Both the position numbers and the translations under genes were made by a program. The notes below the pieces were generated by a model, which made no database searches, had not been told where the DNA came from, and saw only the letters and a list, made by a program, of their open reading frames with translations. A stretch of DNA of 54,359 nucleotides, taken from positions 1-54,359 of the IMG/VR virus record IMGVR_UViG_3300023170_000037. One strand, 5' to 3'. Positions 7,893 through 16,912 of the stretch are shown here, one piece after another. Each line of letters starts with the position of its first letter. Position 1 is the stretch's first letter. Source of the DNA: a virus.

Positions 7893-9272
7893 TTATACAG
7901 AATTGATATTGTCTACACGGAAGATTCTGTAGTAGGTATTTGCACGAGCTGTAAGAGCACCGTTACCAACTGTTGTACCTTCTGCGTATGGGTTAGCAAC
8001 CAATCCATAACGAGTCTTAAACCCGATTTTTGGTTGGAAACTGTTCTCACCAACTGCACGAACCATCTGTAGTGGAACGTATGGGCAATAGAAGAATCCA
8101 GCGTCATATGGTGATGTACCTCTGAATCCAACCATTACGAAGTCAGTGTTGTTTGCAGACGAGAAGTATGGGTCAATGTATACTTTGAAACGTCCGTTAA
8201 GTGTTCCAGCAAATGTCGAACCAGTGTCATCAACATTCAAACCTGTTGACATTTGTGGGTTGTAGTCAAGAAGACCTGCCATTGCAAGTGCGGAAGCAAC
8301 GTCTGAAGAACAAACGATTACATTACCCTTACCACGGCGAGTTTCTTTAGCAATTGTATTTGCTTCTCTCTCAATGTGGAACATAAGTCCTTTGAACTTC
8401 TCAACTGACCAACGTCCATCTGCATCTGCAGCAAGATCGAAGATACCTGTGTTAGTTACCTGAGACTGAGCACCAAGTTTTGCGATACCGTACATTGTGC
8501 GAAGAACTTCACGGTTGATTTCTGCAGTGATTTCTGTAGAAAGAATTGTTGAAAGTTCTGCTTCTGCATCAAGTCCATGAACCGCTTTCAAGTCTTGTGA
8601 AAGTTCAGTTGTGTACTCAGCTTTCAATGCTCTTGTTTTTGCAGTTACTGATACTCTCTCAATTGAGAATGCCATTTGGTTGAAGTGACCATCTGCAGTC
8701 ATTGTAGAACCGTTACCTAACAATTCACCCTGTGCAGTTGAACCGCCGACACCAGTTGTTACTGTTGAATTTGTCTCATCCAATGCATTTGCTGTGATAA
8801 CAGCACCAGCGAATGGATCTGTACCTGAGTGATTTGGTCCTGCAACATCACCAGAAAACTCTGTGTTAGCTTCATTGAATGATGCTTCTGTACCAGTCTG
8901 ACTAGAATAACGTGAACGCATCGCAAAGATAAGTCCAGTTGGTCCTGTCATTGGCTGTACACCACAAAGGTCATATGCCATTAGGTTTGGTGCAGTTCTA
9001 CGAAGCATAGAAATGATGACTGGATCTGCATACTGGATATTTCCAGAAGCAGCACCTGTTGGTGCAACACTTGTTGGTGCCTCGTTAAGTTGATCCAAAG
9101 AAGAACGTCCTAAGGCGTTTTCTTTGATTGTGGCTTGTTCTGTATTCTCAAGAAGAATAGCAGTTACTGCCTTTCTGTATGGGTCTGTAATCTCGGCATG
9201 TTCACCATGGTCAAGAACAGGTGCCCACTTTTCTTTTAACTGTTGAACAAAGTTCTCGTTATAGTCGTGCAT
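7893..9272 (-). CDS. gp23: Major capsid protein gp23
   Basis: This 459-aa HK97-fold capsid protein of the T4 family is shorter than T4 gp23 (521). It has the N-terminal helical delta region (KEKWAPVLDH, YRKAVTAILLENTE) and a maturation site QLNE-APTS: cleavage after Glu64 fits the gp21 rule (I/L-x-E) and falls where T4 is cut (Glu65). It then runs through conserved MTGPTGLIFAMRSRY and the C-terminal segments GFKTRYGLVANPYAEG. It forms the hexamers of the prolate head. An AAGGAG ribosome site, its own late promoter (9312-9319) and its own terminator fit very high expression. No separate gp24 vertex gene is in the window. Confidence 0.97.
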   Translation of the reverse strand: MHDYNENFVQQLKEKWAPVLDHGEHAEITDPYRKAVTAILLENTEQATIKENALGRSSLDQLNEAPTSVAPTGAASGNIQYADPVIISMLRRTAPNLMAYDLCGVQPMTGPTGLIFAMRSRYSSQTGTEASFNEANTEFSGDVAGPNHSGTDPFAGAVITANALDETNSTVTTGVGGSTAQGELLGNGSTMTADGHFNQMAFSIERVSVTAKTRALKAEYTTELSQDLKAVHGLDAEAELSTILSTEITAEINREVLRTMYGIAKLGAQSQVTNTGIFDLAADADGRWSVEKFKGLMFHIEREANTIAKETRRGKGNVIVCSSDVASALAMAGLLDYNPQMSTGLNVDDTGSTFAGTLNGRFKVYIDPYFSSANNTDFVMVGFRGTSPYDAGFFYCPYVPLQMVRAVGENSFQPKIGFKTRYGLVANPYAEGTTVGNGALTARANTYYRIFRVDNINSV

Positions 9273-9311
9273 TTTTTTCTCCTTAAATAGATAATGTTTG
9301 TTCTATAATAT

Positions 9312-9319
9312 TATTTATA
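9312..9319 (-). promoter_or_regulatory. T4-type late promoter for gp23
   Basis: Exact TATAAATA, 40 bases upstream of the gp23 ATG, in the gap after gp22. The AAGGAG ribosome site follows downstream. Confidence 0.85.
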
Positions 9320-9324
9320 AAATT

Positions 9325-10455
9325 TTAATCTTTAGGTTTATTTAGTGCTCTCGCATAAATATCCATAACCGATTGAAATTTATTTTCCTCTTTAACCACT
9401 GGCGAATCCTCTACAGAAGTTTCTAATGCACTCTCAGCGAGAATACTTTCGCTTTCCACACTTGTTTCAGATGGAAAATAATTATCTCTGATCAATGTAA
9501 TCTTATTTCTCATATCATCGGCGTTCACGAAATCAACACTCTCAGAAAGTGTTCTTACTTTTTCAACCTGCGAAACTGTAAGTCCTTCTGTTACATCCTT
9601 TAGAATGATTTCGGTCTCTAGAGATTCAATTTTCTTTGTCAATTCGATATTCTTCTGAACTGACTCATCCAATTTTGTCTCTTTTTCCTCAAGAGAAGAT
9701 AATGCATCCCCATAAAGGTCAATTTTATCTTCTGGAACATCAACATAGTTTTCCTCAAACAGAGTTTTGAGTCCTGACATGAAGTTTTCCATAACTTCTA
9801 ACTTCAGTTTGTTTTCAACGGCGAGTTTATTTTCTTCAACCCACTCTTTAGCGACATAAGTAAGATACTCATTCACTTTTTCTGAAATATCTTCACGGAT
9901 ATGAGAAACTTCTTCATGAAGTTCTTTTTCATAATCTTCGTACATTTTTTCCAACTGTTCGTTTACTTTAGCAACTACAGCTGCTTCGAAAATGGTTTTA
10001 ACTTGTGACTGGAATTCTTCAGTAAGTTCTTGTCCAGCAAGCATAGCATCAACGTCTTCTTTGACATCGATATCTTCTTTGGCAACCTTATAAGATGCAT
10101 TCATTTTTTTCTTAGGAGACTCTTTGACTTCTTCTTCGTCTTCGTCTTCGTCTTCGTCACCATGCATATCTTCTTTCTTAGATGACTTAGACTCTGCGAC
10201 TTCTTCATCGTCTTCGTCTTCATCATCTGCCATTTCTTTCTTAGAAGTTTTAGACTCTTTCTTTACTGATTCCTCAGCTTCGTCTTCGTCTTCATCATCA
10301 CCATGCATATCTTCTTTTTTAGAAGTTTTTGCCTCAGTGACATTTTCTTGATCTTCTTGAAGGTCATCAATTAGTTCTTCTACCTGAGAATCAATCTCTT
10401 CGGCTTCAGAAGCAACAACTTCTTCAATCATATCTTCGTTTTTTAAATCTTCCAT
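9325..10455 (-). CDS. gp22: Prohead core scaffolding protein gp22
   Basis: This 376-aa, very acidic helical protein is much longer than T4 gp22 (269). The first 120 residues carry three imperfect blocks of SKKE-M-(HG)-acidic run. Then comes the family-like AMLAGQELTEEFQSQVKTI and FEAAVVAKVNEQLEK, followed by about 200 residues of coiled coil. It forms the internal prohead core that shapes the capsid and is degraded by gp21 before packaging. The core motif and the 21-22-23 order make the call firm. The acidic N-terminal blocks are the extra length and could vary by slippage. Confidence 0.93.
   Translation of the reverse strand: MEDLKNEDMIEEVVASEAEEIDSQVEELIDDLQEDQENVTEAKTSKKEDMHGDDEDEDEAEESVKKESKTSKKEMADDEDEDDEEVAESKSSKKEDMHGDEDEDEDEEEVKESPKKKMNASYKVAKEDIDVKEDVDAMLAGQELTEEFQSQVKTIFEAAVVAKVNEQLEKMYEDYEKELHEEVSHIREDISEKVNEYLTYVAKEWVEENKLAVENKLKLEVMENFMSGLKTLFEENYVDVPEDKIDLYGDALSSLEEKETKLDESVQKNIELTKKIESLETEIILKDVTEGLTVSQVEKVRTLSESVDFVNADDMRNKITLIRDNYFPSETSVESESILAESALETSVEDSPVVKEENKFQSVMDIYARALNKPKD
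10110..10330 (-). repeat. Acidic tandem repeat inside gp22
   Basis: Three imperfect blocks encode SKKEDMHGDDEDEDE, SKKEMADDEDEDDEE and SKKEDMHGDEDEDEDEEE. On the plus strand they appear as runs of the ttcgtc or ttcatc type, and the two outer blocks share almost the same DNA. Copy number could change by slippage without breaking frame. Confidence 0.8.
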
Positions 10456-10486
10456 TTTGTTTCTCCTTAGAGTTTTAATTTATATT

Positions 10487-10494
10487 TATTTATA
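10487..10494 (-). promoter_or_regulatory. T4-type late promoter for gp22
   Basis: Exact TATAAATA in the 43-base gap between the gp21 stop and the gp22 ATG, 32 bases before the start. An AAGGAGAAAC ribosome site follows. Confidence 0.85.
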
Positions 10495-10498
10495 ATAT

Positions 10499-11134
10499 TT
10501 AAAGTTTTGACACAAAATCTTTGAAAACTCTCAGTTTTGTTTCTTCTAATTGTTGCCTTTTGGCCTTTTTGAGAGAGTCTTGGTATTCTGCAATTCGAGC
10601 TTCTCTAATAATACCGTTTTCCCAAACCCACTCTCTACCTTCCATAATACCTTCTACAAATGCATTAGGTGCAGAAGGGTCTGCAACGATGTCTGCGGCG
10701 GTTGCAAGATAAAAATCATCTTGAACAACATTTGCACCACCAGACTGTTTTACACTACCCATACCTCTAGAAGAAACACCTAAAGATGCACCTTCTTTAA
10801 TAAGGTTATTAACGATAGCGCCATAAGGAGTATCTGTCATAATTTTTGCTTTACCAATAAAATTATCACCATCTCTCTTAAGCTCTTTAATCATATGGGA
10901 AACTCTTTCCAGATTGATAGTCGGGCCTTCTGGGTGTCCAAGTTCTCCAAATGCTCTATTTTTTTGAATGTAGTTTTCGTTATATCTCTCAACTTCTCTT
11001 TCGAGAACTTCTGTAGGATATACTCTACCATTCCTATTTTTGACATTTGATTGCAAGAAAATACCTTCGATAAAAAGGTCTTTTCCTTTAGATTCTACCA
11101 GAATGTCTTCAACTACTTCTGTAATTAGTTTCAT
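10499..11134 (-). CDS. gp21: Prohead core maturation protease gp21
   Basis: This 211-aa protein (T4: 212) is a serine protease of the phage prohead family. The catalytic His is expected in GELGHPEGP (His67) and the Ser in LGVSSRGMG (Ser121/122). The conserved start SNVKNRNGRVYP is also present. It sits inside the core, activates itself, and cuts gp22, gp67, gp68 and gp23 after I/L-x-E sites. The gene starts within the stop of the gp68-like gene (ATGA overlap), so the two are coupled. Confidence 0.95.
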   Translation of the reverse strand: MKLITEVVEDILVESKGKDLFIEGIFLQSNVKNRNGRVYPTEVLEREVERYNENYIQKNRAFGELGHPEGPTINLERVSHMIKELKRDGDNFIGKAKIMTDTPYGAIVNNLIKEGASLGVSSRGMGSVKQSGGANVVQDDFYLATAADIVADPSAPNAFVEGIMEGREWVWENGIIREARIAEYQDSLKKAKRQQLEETKLRVFKDFVSKL

Positions 11135-11397
11135 AGTCCTGTCCTTCTTTGAAGTGATCTTCTTCTACGGAGATTTGCAACATTAATCTTGCCTTTTCTT
11201 TTTCTTGCGGAACGAGTATTTCTAATACTCATTTTTCGCATATCGCCTGGATTAATCTTGACCTCTCTCTTGTTAATTACTTTATAACCGGCCTTATCAG
11301 ACACATATTTAATTTTTCTCTTACCTTTTCTGATGACTATTTTTCTTTTAACAGCTTCATCTAAGTCATCCTCCAAGAATTCTAAAAAAGAATGCAT
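11131..11397 (-). CDS. gp68: Prohead core protein, gp68-like
   Basis: This 88-aa, strongly basic protein has an acidic N-terminal segment (MHSFLEFLEDDLDEA), then KRKIVIRKGKRKIKYVSDKAGY, and an Arg/Lys-rich tail. Its position between gp67-like and gp21 is that of T4 gene 68 (141 aa), a minor core protein affecting head length. It lacks the longer C-terminus of the T4 protein. The call rests on position, charge and a remembered KxVIRxGKRK-type core, so the name is a probable synteny assignment. AAGGG lies before the ATG and the stop overlaps gp21. Confidence 0.7.
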   Translation of the reverse strand: MHSFLEFLEDDLDEAVKRKIVIRKGKRKIKYVSDKAGYKVINKREVKINPGDMRKMSIRNTRSARKRKGKINVANLRRRRSLQRRTGL

Positions 11398-11416
11398 CTT
11401 TTAAACCCTTTAATAT

Positions 11417-11620
11417 TTATTCTTCGTTTTCAACATCACTATGTACAGGATTATTAAACATTGTTTTTGCAAAATCCTGTTTGTAATTGTCGATTTCTTC
11501 CTGTCTCTTTGCATCAAGTAATGATTTAATATCATCAGTAACAGCGGACGCTTTACCTAAAACAGAATTATCTACAATATCTATTGTTATATTATTTATA
11601 TTATCTTCATTCTCTGTCAT
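11417..11620 (-). CDS. gp67: Prohead core protein, gp67-like
   Basis: This 67-aa acidic helical protein lies between gp20 and the gp68-like gene, the place of T4 gene 67 (80 aa, a major core component cut to internal peptides). Visible pieces are a low-complexity Asn/Ile N-terminus (NEDNINNITIDIVDN), a helix SLLDAKRQEEIDNYKQDFA and an acidic end. No motif identifies it alone. Its ATG directly follows the gp20 stop, so it is coupled to the portal gene in the gp19-20-67-68-21 operon. Confidence 0.65.
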   Translation of the reverse strand: MTENEDNINNITIDIVDNSVLGKASAVTDDIKSLLDAKRQEEIDNYKQDFAKTMFNNPVHSDVENEE

Positions 11621-13120
11621 TTAAAAACCCTCATCTTCTTTTTTACCAAAAAGCGGATCATCCGCCTCTTTCGCAATTTCATCTTTCATATTTTTAATTT
11701 CTTCATCACTGAGTTTTAGAATATTTCTCTGTACCCAAGTGTTGGAGTAGTACTTGCCAATTTGATCTGCCATCTCACCGGCGAGTGTAATCCTATCTCT
11801 AATCATTTCAGAATTTTTAATTTCTGAATAATATGAATCTTGTGTAAAATCAAAAATCAATTCTTGTGAGATTGATTTCCACTCTTCTGATGTAATCACA
11901 CCTTTCAAAATCAATTGTGTCTTAAGTAAATCTAAAAATAAATTACTAAATTGATTTCTAAGTCTAACAATAAATCTATTAAATTTATATTCATCTCTAG
12001 AAATTTCAGTCGCTCTTCCTAATGCAAGAGACTGATCTGGTTCTAATCTAGATGCAGGAACATTTAAAGATTTATATAACTTTTTCTGGAAGTATAATAC
12101 ATCTTCCATTTCTCCCAAATTTGTTCCGCCAGGCAGAGTCTCAATTTCTGTTCCTCTACCACCTTCTCTTCTTGGGAACCAAAAATCTTCCAACATAGAC
12201 ATATGTTTGCGTTCATCTTTAATTTCACCAGTAGATGAATCATATGCAACTTTATTCTTATATCTATTCATAATGTCGGCAATATATTGTTCTGCCTTAA
12301 TTTTAGGAAGATTACCAACATCAATATAGAAAACTCTTCTTTCTGGTGCTCTTGTCCATCTGTATATTACTACAGAGTCTTCTACCATTTTTAATTGATT
12401 TAGTGCTTTAATTGCCTTGTGTAAGTATCCAATTGTATAATTTCTTTTTGCATCTTTTAGTCCAGAACTTACATAAGCAATCGCATCAGGAGAAATGGGA
12501 ATGCCTGTAGTTTTATCTGCACCATTAATAATACCCTTTTCATTATACAAATAAAATTCTTTTACTGATTTAATTAATGTGGGCCCACCAGGCTTTTCGT
12601 CCTTTTCTATTTCTTTGACTTTTTTGATAGTGCGTGGGTCGATTTTTCTGAGTTCTTTGATACCTTCTTTTGGTTTATTTTCATCAATAATGATGTGAAA
12701 ATAAAGTCTTCCATCTATATACCAAGATCGAAAGATATCGTATCCTTGATTTTTAAAATCAAGAATATTTAAAATGTTATTGAATTCTTCTGTGATTTTT
12801 CTTCTTACAGTTTCTGTCTGCTCAAGATTTTTAGTTAATAATTTAACTGGATAATCATCCGTTTCATTAACTATTGCTTCAGAAACAATATCGTCAATAG
12901 CAACCTCGACTTCTGGATAGATTGACATATCTCTATATCTATCGATAAGTTCTTGATCGCTTCTTGCGGTATTTTCTAAATTTAAGAATGTACTGTAAAA
13001 ATTCGAAGAAACTTCTAAGGTGTCTTCATCATTCGCCCCACTTGGTGGGACGAATGATTTAAGATTTTTGTTTTCCTCTCCAGTTTTTAGAAGAGTGAAG
13101 CCAAATAATTTAATTTCCAT
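11621..13120 (-). CDS. gp20: Portal vertex protein gp20
   Basis: This 499-aa protein (T4: 524) is recognised by segments such as YRDMSIYPEVEVAIDDIVSE, the portal core YRWTRAPERRVFYIDVGNLP, KDERKHMSMLEDFWFPRREG with GRGTEIETLPGG, and SRDEYKFNRFIVRLR near the C-terminus. It forms the dodecameric ring at one capsid vertex that starts head assembly, docks the terminase and carries DNA. It lies 28 bases downstream of gp19 with no promoter octamer between, so the gp19 promoter probably serves both. Confidence 0.96.
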   Translation of the reverse strand: MEIKLFGFTLLKTGEENKNLKSFVPPSGANDEDTLEVSSNFYSTFLNLENTARSDQELIDRYRDMSIYPEVEVAIDDIVSEAIVNETDDYPVKLLTKNLEQTETVRRKITEEFNNILNILDFKNQGYDIFRSWYIDGRLYFHIIIDENKPKEGIKELRKIDPRTIKKVKEIEKDEKPGGPTLIKSVKEFYLYNEKGIINGADKTTGIPISPDAIAYVSSGLKDAKRNYTIGYLHKAIKALNQLKMVEDSVVIYRWTRAPERRVFYIDVGNLPKIKAEQYIADIMNRYKNKVAYDSSTGEIKDERKHMSMLEDFWFPRREGGRGTEIETLPGGTNLGEMEDVLYFQKKLYKSLNVPASRLEPDQSLALGRATEISRDEYKFNRFIVRLRNQFSNLFLDLLKTQLILKGVITSEEWKSISQELIFDFTQDSYYSEIKNSEMIRDRITLAGEMADQIGKYYSNTWVQRNILKLSDEEIKNMKDEIAKEADDPLFGKKEDEGF

Positions 13121-13148
13121 ACTATATCCAACTCTTTAATTATTTAAA

Positions 13149-13697
13149 TTAAGAAGTTACAACGTTATCATGCTGCCAATAGTCATATGCGAATGTTGCT
13201 GTAAATTCTTCCAACTGATCGTTTGCGTCCCAAGAAAGTTCTACTGCACCTAGTTCAGTAGGGAATAATCCTCTAAACTCGTAACGAGCGATAACATTTC
13301 CTTGTCCGTCCTTGCCGTAATGTTCTACAAATGCATTTGATTTGTAAGCGGCAAGCGAATTTGATGCAAACTGTTGTGTATTCAAGTTATGTTGATTGAT
13401 TGCGTTCATCCACTGTTCCAGAGAATTTCTTACACCAAACTCTTCAGTATTGATAACAGTAACAGTCCATGGTTCAAATGTTCTATTACCAGCAACCCTT
13501 ACCTGTCTACCAAAGTAAGGAACATCAATCTGAGCGATTGTTGAAGAAGGAATCTGAGCAGCTCTTACAACGAATGCAAGTTCTGTTGGGGCGGCAGCAC
13601 CTACCCCAGCAGGGAAATTCATTCTAACTCTAAATAAGTTAGGACGAGCGCCACCATCTGCAAAGTTTGACTTAAATTGTTCTATGTTGAATGCCAT
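13149..13697 (-). CDS. gp19: Tail tube protein gp19
   Basis: This 182-aa protein (T4: 163) starts MAFNIEQFKSNFADGGARPN then LFRVRMNFP, the typical tube start. It continues with PSSTIAQIDVPYFGRQVRVAG and FEPWTVTVINTEEF and ends in beta strands (LEEFTATFAYDYWQ). It stacks in hexameric rings inside the gp18 sheath to form the DNA channel. It follows gp18 and has its own late octamer at 13724-13731 directly after the gp18 stop, which would let tube and sheath be made in different amounts. Confidence 0.95.
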   Translation of the reverse strand: MAFNIEQFKSNFADGGARPNLFRVRMNFPAGVGAAAPTELAFVVRAAQIPSSTIAQIDVPYFGRQVRVAGNRTFEPWTVTVINTEEFGVRNSLEQWMNAINQHNLNTQQFASNSLAAYKSNAFVEHYGKDGQGNVIARYEFRGLFPTELGAVELSWDANDQLEEFTATFAYDYWQHDNVVTS

Positions 13698-13723
13698 TGT
13701 TTATTTTCTCCTGTTTTCTAATC

Positions 13724-13731
13724 TATTTATA
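13724..13731 (-). promoter_or_regulatory. T4-type late promoter for gp19-gp20-67-68-21
   Basis: Exact TATAAATA immediately after the gp18 stop codon, 27 bases before the gp19 ATG. There is no further intergenic octamer until gp22, so the unit runs through gp21. Confidence 0.85.
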
Positions 13732-16700
13732 TTAAACTGCACCAACAATTTCATCAAAATCAACACCAGTTCTAACTGCAACAAAGTTGAGTTGAATGAA
13801 GTTGATCGATCTTGCAGGTTTAATGTAGATGTCACCCACGAATTGATTCTGATCAATCACTTCGGCAGTGTTGTTTGTTTCATCACAAACTACTCTGAAG
13901 TCGTAAATACCTCTTCTTCCTTGTACTTCACGCAAGAATGGTTCGATAAGAGAAGTAAACTGTGATCTAGTGAACTCATCATTGAACTCAAACAGAGTGA
14001 ACTTGGCAGCGGCAGCAATAGACTTTTCAAGTACAATAAACAATCTTCTAACATTGATTCTACTGAATGCAGAACTCTTGGTAGTGAATGTCTTATCACC
14101 AAATAATACTGTTCCCTGTCCAGAGAAGTTAACGACTGGATTAATTGCATTTTTATACAACGAATCTCTGTCTGCTTTGTCCTGTGTTTGAAGTGTTTTA
14201 ACAACATTTTTGATGTTACCACGGTTAAATCCGGCAGGAGAATACCATGCATCTCTTTCTTGTTCACTTCTAACCATCAAACCAGCAACATCTCCATTGA
14301 AAGGAACCCAACGGAACTTGTCAGCGTACTTATCATACTGATATTTATAGTTTGAATCTACAAATGCATAGTTGTTTGAACCAACACTTCTCCAGAATGC
14401 AATTTGTGCATCCGAACTTCTTGCATTTGCATCAGTAACTACATCCGCATATCTTGGAGACAGACATGCAACTGTATCTTTTCTGTCAGAAGCAACTTGG
14501 ATAAGTTTTGCAGCTGCAGCTCTTGCGGCATCTACACTAGATGCAATTTCAAGTGCTTCACCAGCAAGCAGGAATGCGATATCAACATTCTCAGAATCAG
14601 CAAACAAATCTGTTCCGTTAGAGAAAGCACCAGTTGTAGGTGAGATTCCGTTTCTACCGTTTCCAAACTCTCTTTCAACATATTGTTCTGCACCAGCTGC
14701 GGAACCTGTTGTGTTAAGTCTTGCAAAACTTGTCTTTGTTAATGTAATATCCTGACCCCAATCGGTAGTACCTGTTGGATGATTAAGAACATAAACATAC
14801 TTCGACAAGTTGTTAATACGGTCAACATAGTAGATGTTTGTACCATCTTCAGTCTTACCGTTATTTGCTTTTGACATATTTTCTAAAACTTCTACTACTG
14901 TTTCACCAGCAGGAGACAATTCAGTAACAACAATCGAAATACCTTGTGCATCATTGGTTACTGGGTCAACGGTATTATCAGAAGCAGACGGAACTCCACT
15001 AAGAACCGCAGCGATTGATGGTTCATTGATTACAAAGTTATCATATGAAGACTCATCTACAAGATAGACCTTGTATCTATTACCAACAGAACCGGCGTCT
15101 TTAAATGCAAATTCGTGTCCACTAAATGCGGCATTGCCAAATCCAAGTGCATCAAATGCATCTTTATTTGGAAGATATACTGTTGTATTAAATGTATACG
15201 TTGTTTCTTCTGGTAAGTTTGTTCTTACAACGATGGCATCACCACCAGCAGGAGCGGTTGCAAACAAGATTCTTGTTCTGTCTCCAACTAAACTAAATCC
15301 ATTAGTTGCAGCACCTTCTGTGTATGGAACACCATTAACCGTAACTTCTACTGTTTGTGTTGCGTTAACAGCTTGTCCAAGTGTAAATGAACGTCTTGCA
15401 GGAACAGTAATAGTTACTGTTTCACCTGTAAGTGGTGCATTTGAAAGGAATGTGAAATCCGCACTGTTTGCAGCAATTGTAAAGTCTGTAGATGCATATA
15501 CACCGTCAACATCATTTGTTGCAGCAATAGATTGATTTTCTACTGCATATGTACCTGGCGCATTTGTCAATGTGAAAACAGTCTGTTGTGCGACATTGAC
15601 TACAACTTGGTCGTTTGCATCTGCGAACAATTTAATTGCAGTGTTTGCAGGAGCAGCAGCTGTTGCAGTATTTTCAAACTCATCTGGCATATACCAAACT
15701 TTGTAAATGTTACCACCAGCAACGTTTGGTGAAATTGTATCTACTGAAATGTCAACAGCAGAACCAGCAGTATTTGCTTGGAAGTCAAATGTTGCAGAAA
15801 GTCCAATTGTTGCAGCATTTACAGATGCAACATAATAAACTGTTCCGTCAGTAAGACCTACTGCAGCACCACCATTTTCTACATAGATGACTGCATCACC
15901 AACTTGGAAACCATGGTCTGCGTTATCTAAAGTAACAGTATCGTTTGTGTCAGAAGTCAGCGTAATTCCACCACCATACTTTTGGAAGAAGTAAGCTACA
16001 GCGACTCCATCACCATTATATGTTCCTGCATCAGCGATTTCTGCGTCAGAAACTCTATCATATACTGGATAATAAAAACCAGAACCAAGATTTGTTGTTG
16101 CAGCACTAACTGCGGCACCATCCGATGAATGGATGTAATATGGCCCAGAGTTTGCTGTTTGTCCAACTGGTGTTTCAAATGTGATTGCTTGTCCAGATAG
16201 AGAGTAACGTGCTGTTGGAACAAGTCCTCCAGAAGTTTCATTTACACCTCTTACAGAAACCTGAACATCAGCACCAGAAAGAATACGAACTGGAGTATCG
16301 GTTCCAGTTGCAGCACCAGAACTAGTAACTAATGCATTGCTAGTATCTGTTCTTGGTAACAGATAATTTCCTGCACTATCTGCGGTTGTGTGTAAATCAA
16401 CACTTGCAGTTGGTGCAGTAGTATTAACTGCATAACTAAATGATTGTGCAGATGAACCAAATACTGTATCAGTTGTTGAAGACTGTCCAGTAAAATTGTC
16501 TGTTCTTGCAGTTGCAATAGTTGCAGAAGCAATACCAGATATTGCGTTTTTAATTCTATTTGCGTCATTCGAATCATCATCATTCGCAACTCTAACAACT
16601 TTCAATGAATTTGAATATGAAAGGAAGTTAGCCGCTGTGAACCATGATCTATAGTTGTCTTCGGCTGGGTCGCCAAAATGATGTCTCAATTCTTCAACGC

Positions 16701-16839
16701 TACTTACGGTTACGATTTCGTCAATTGGGCCTTTACTAAATCTACCAACTAAACCACCAGTATTAGTGGCTAATGCTGGAACACTTGTAGAAGCATCAAT
16801 CTCTGAAATGTTAACGCCAGGACTTACTTGGAATGCCAT
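13732..16839 (-). CDS. gp18: Tail sheath protein gp18, enlarged
   Basis: The 1035-aa protein far exceeds T4 gp18 (659). The ends are typical: PGVNISEIDASTSVPALATN near the start with SKGPIDEIVTVSSVEEL after it, and a C-terminal half with ASDRKDTVACLSPRYADVV, WYSPAGFNRG and FRVVCDETNN, the contractile core. Between about residues 110 and 590 lie beta-rich, Thr/Ala-rich segments, one reading DNADHGFQVGDAVIYVENGG and then LTDGTVYYVASVNA, an Ig-like repeat type. These should project outward from the sheath. It surrounds the gp19 tube and contracts on infection. Single promoter at 16881. Confidence 0.95.
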   Translation of the reverse strand: MAFQVSPGVNISEIDASTSVPALATNTGGLVGRFSKGPIDEIVTVSSVEELRHHFGDPAEDNYRSWFTAANFLSYSNSLKVVRVANDDDSNDANRIKNAISGIASATIATARTDNFTGQSSTTDTVFGSSAQSFSYAVNTTAPTASVDLHTTADSAGNYLLPRTDTSNALVTSSGAATGTDTPVRILSGADVQVSVRGVNETSGGLVPTARYSLSGQAITFETPVGQTANSGPYYIHSSDGAAVSAATTNLGSGFYYPVYDRVSDAEIADAGTYNGDGVAVAYFFQKYGGGITLTSDTNDTVTLDNADHGFQVGDAVIYVENGGAAVGLTDGTVYYVASVNAATIGLSATFDFQANTAGSAVDISVDTISPNVAGGNIYKVWYMPDEFENTATAAAPANTAIKLFADANDQVVVNVAQQTVFTLTNAPGTYAVENQSIAATNDVDGVYASTDFTIAANSADFTFLSNAPLTGETVTITVPARRSFTLGQAVNATQTVEVTVNGVPYTEGAATNGFSLVGDRTRILFATAPAGGDAIVVRTNLPEETTYTFNTTVYLPNKDAFDALGFGNAAFSGHEFAFKDAGSVGNRYKVYLVDESSYDNFVINEPSIAAVLSGVPSASDNTVDPVTNDAQGISIVVTELSPAGETVVEVLENMSKANNGKTEDGTNIYYVDRINNLSKYVYVLNHPTGTTDWGQDITLTKTSFARLNTTGSAAGAEQYVEREFGNGRNGISPTTGAFSNGTDLFADSENVDIAFLLAGEALEIASSVDAARAAAAKLIQVASDRKDTVACLSPRYADVVTDANARSSDAQIAFWRSVGSNNYAFVDSNYKYQYDKYADKFRWVPFNGDVAGLMVRSEQERDAWYSPAGFNRGNIKNVVKTLQTQDKADRDSLYKNAINPVVNFSGQGTVLFGDKTFTTKSSAFSRINVRRLFIVLEKSIAAAAKFTLFEFNDEFTRSQFTSLIEPFLREVQGRRGIYDFRVVCDETNNTAEVIDQNQFVGDIYIKPARSINFIQLNFVAVRTGVDFDEIVGAV

Positions 16840-16880
16840 TTTTTATCTCCTTTAAATTATTTTATAGTGTATTTTCTATT

Positions 16881-16888
16881 TATTTATA
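16881..16888 (-). promoter_or_regulatory. T4-type late promoter for gp18
   Basis: Exact TATAAATA, 42 bases before the gp18 ATG, in the 73-base gap after gp17. An AAAGGAG ribosome site follows. Confidence 0.85.
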
Positions 16889-16912
16889 AAAACAACAAAT
16901 TCACCTAATTAC

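Noticed and set aside
11593-11600. TATAAATA inside the gp67-like gene
   Set aside because: It lies in Asn/Ile codons near the gene start and about 200 bases before the next gene. It could act as a promoter for the gp68-like gene, but composition explains it.
14342-14349. TATAAATA inside gp18
   Set aside because: It is the codons for Tyr-Lys-Tyr in the middle of the sheath gene, with no gene start nearby.
15071-15535. 154-codon plus-strand open frame
   Set aside because: It lies wholly inside gp18 on the opposite strand and has no ribosome site or family features. It is a shadow of a repetitive Thr/Ala-rich region.
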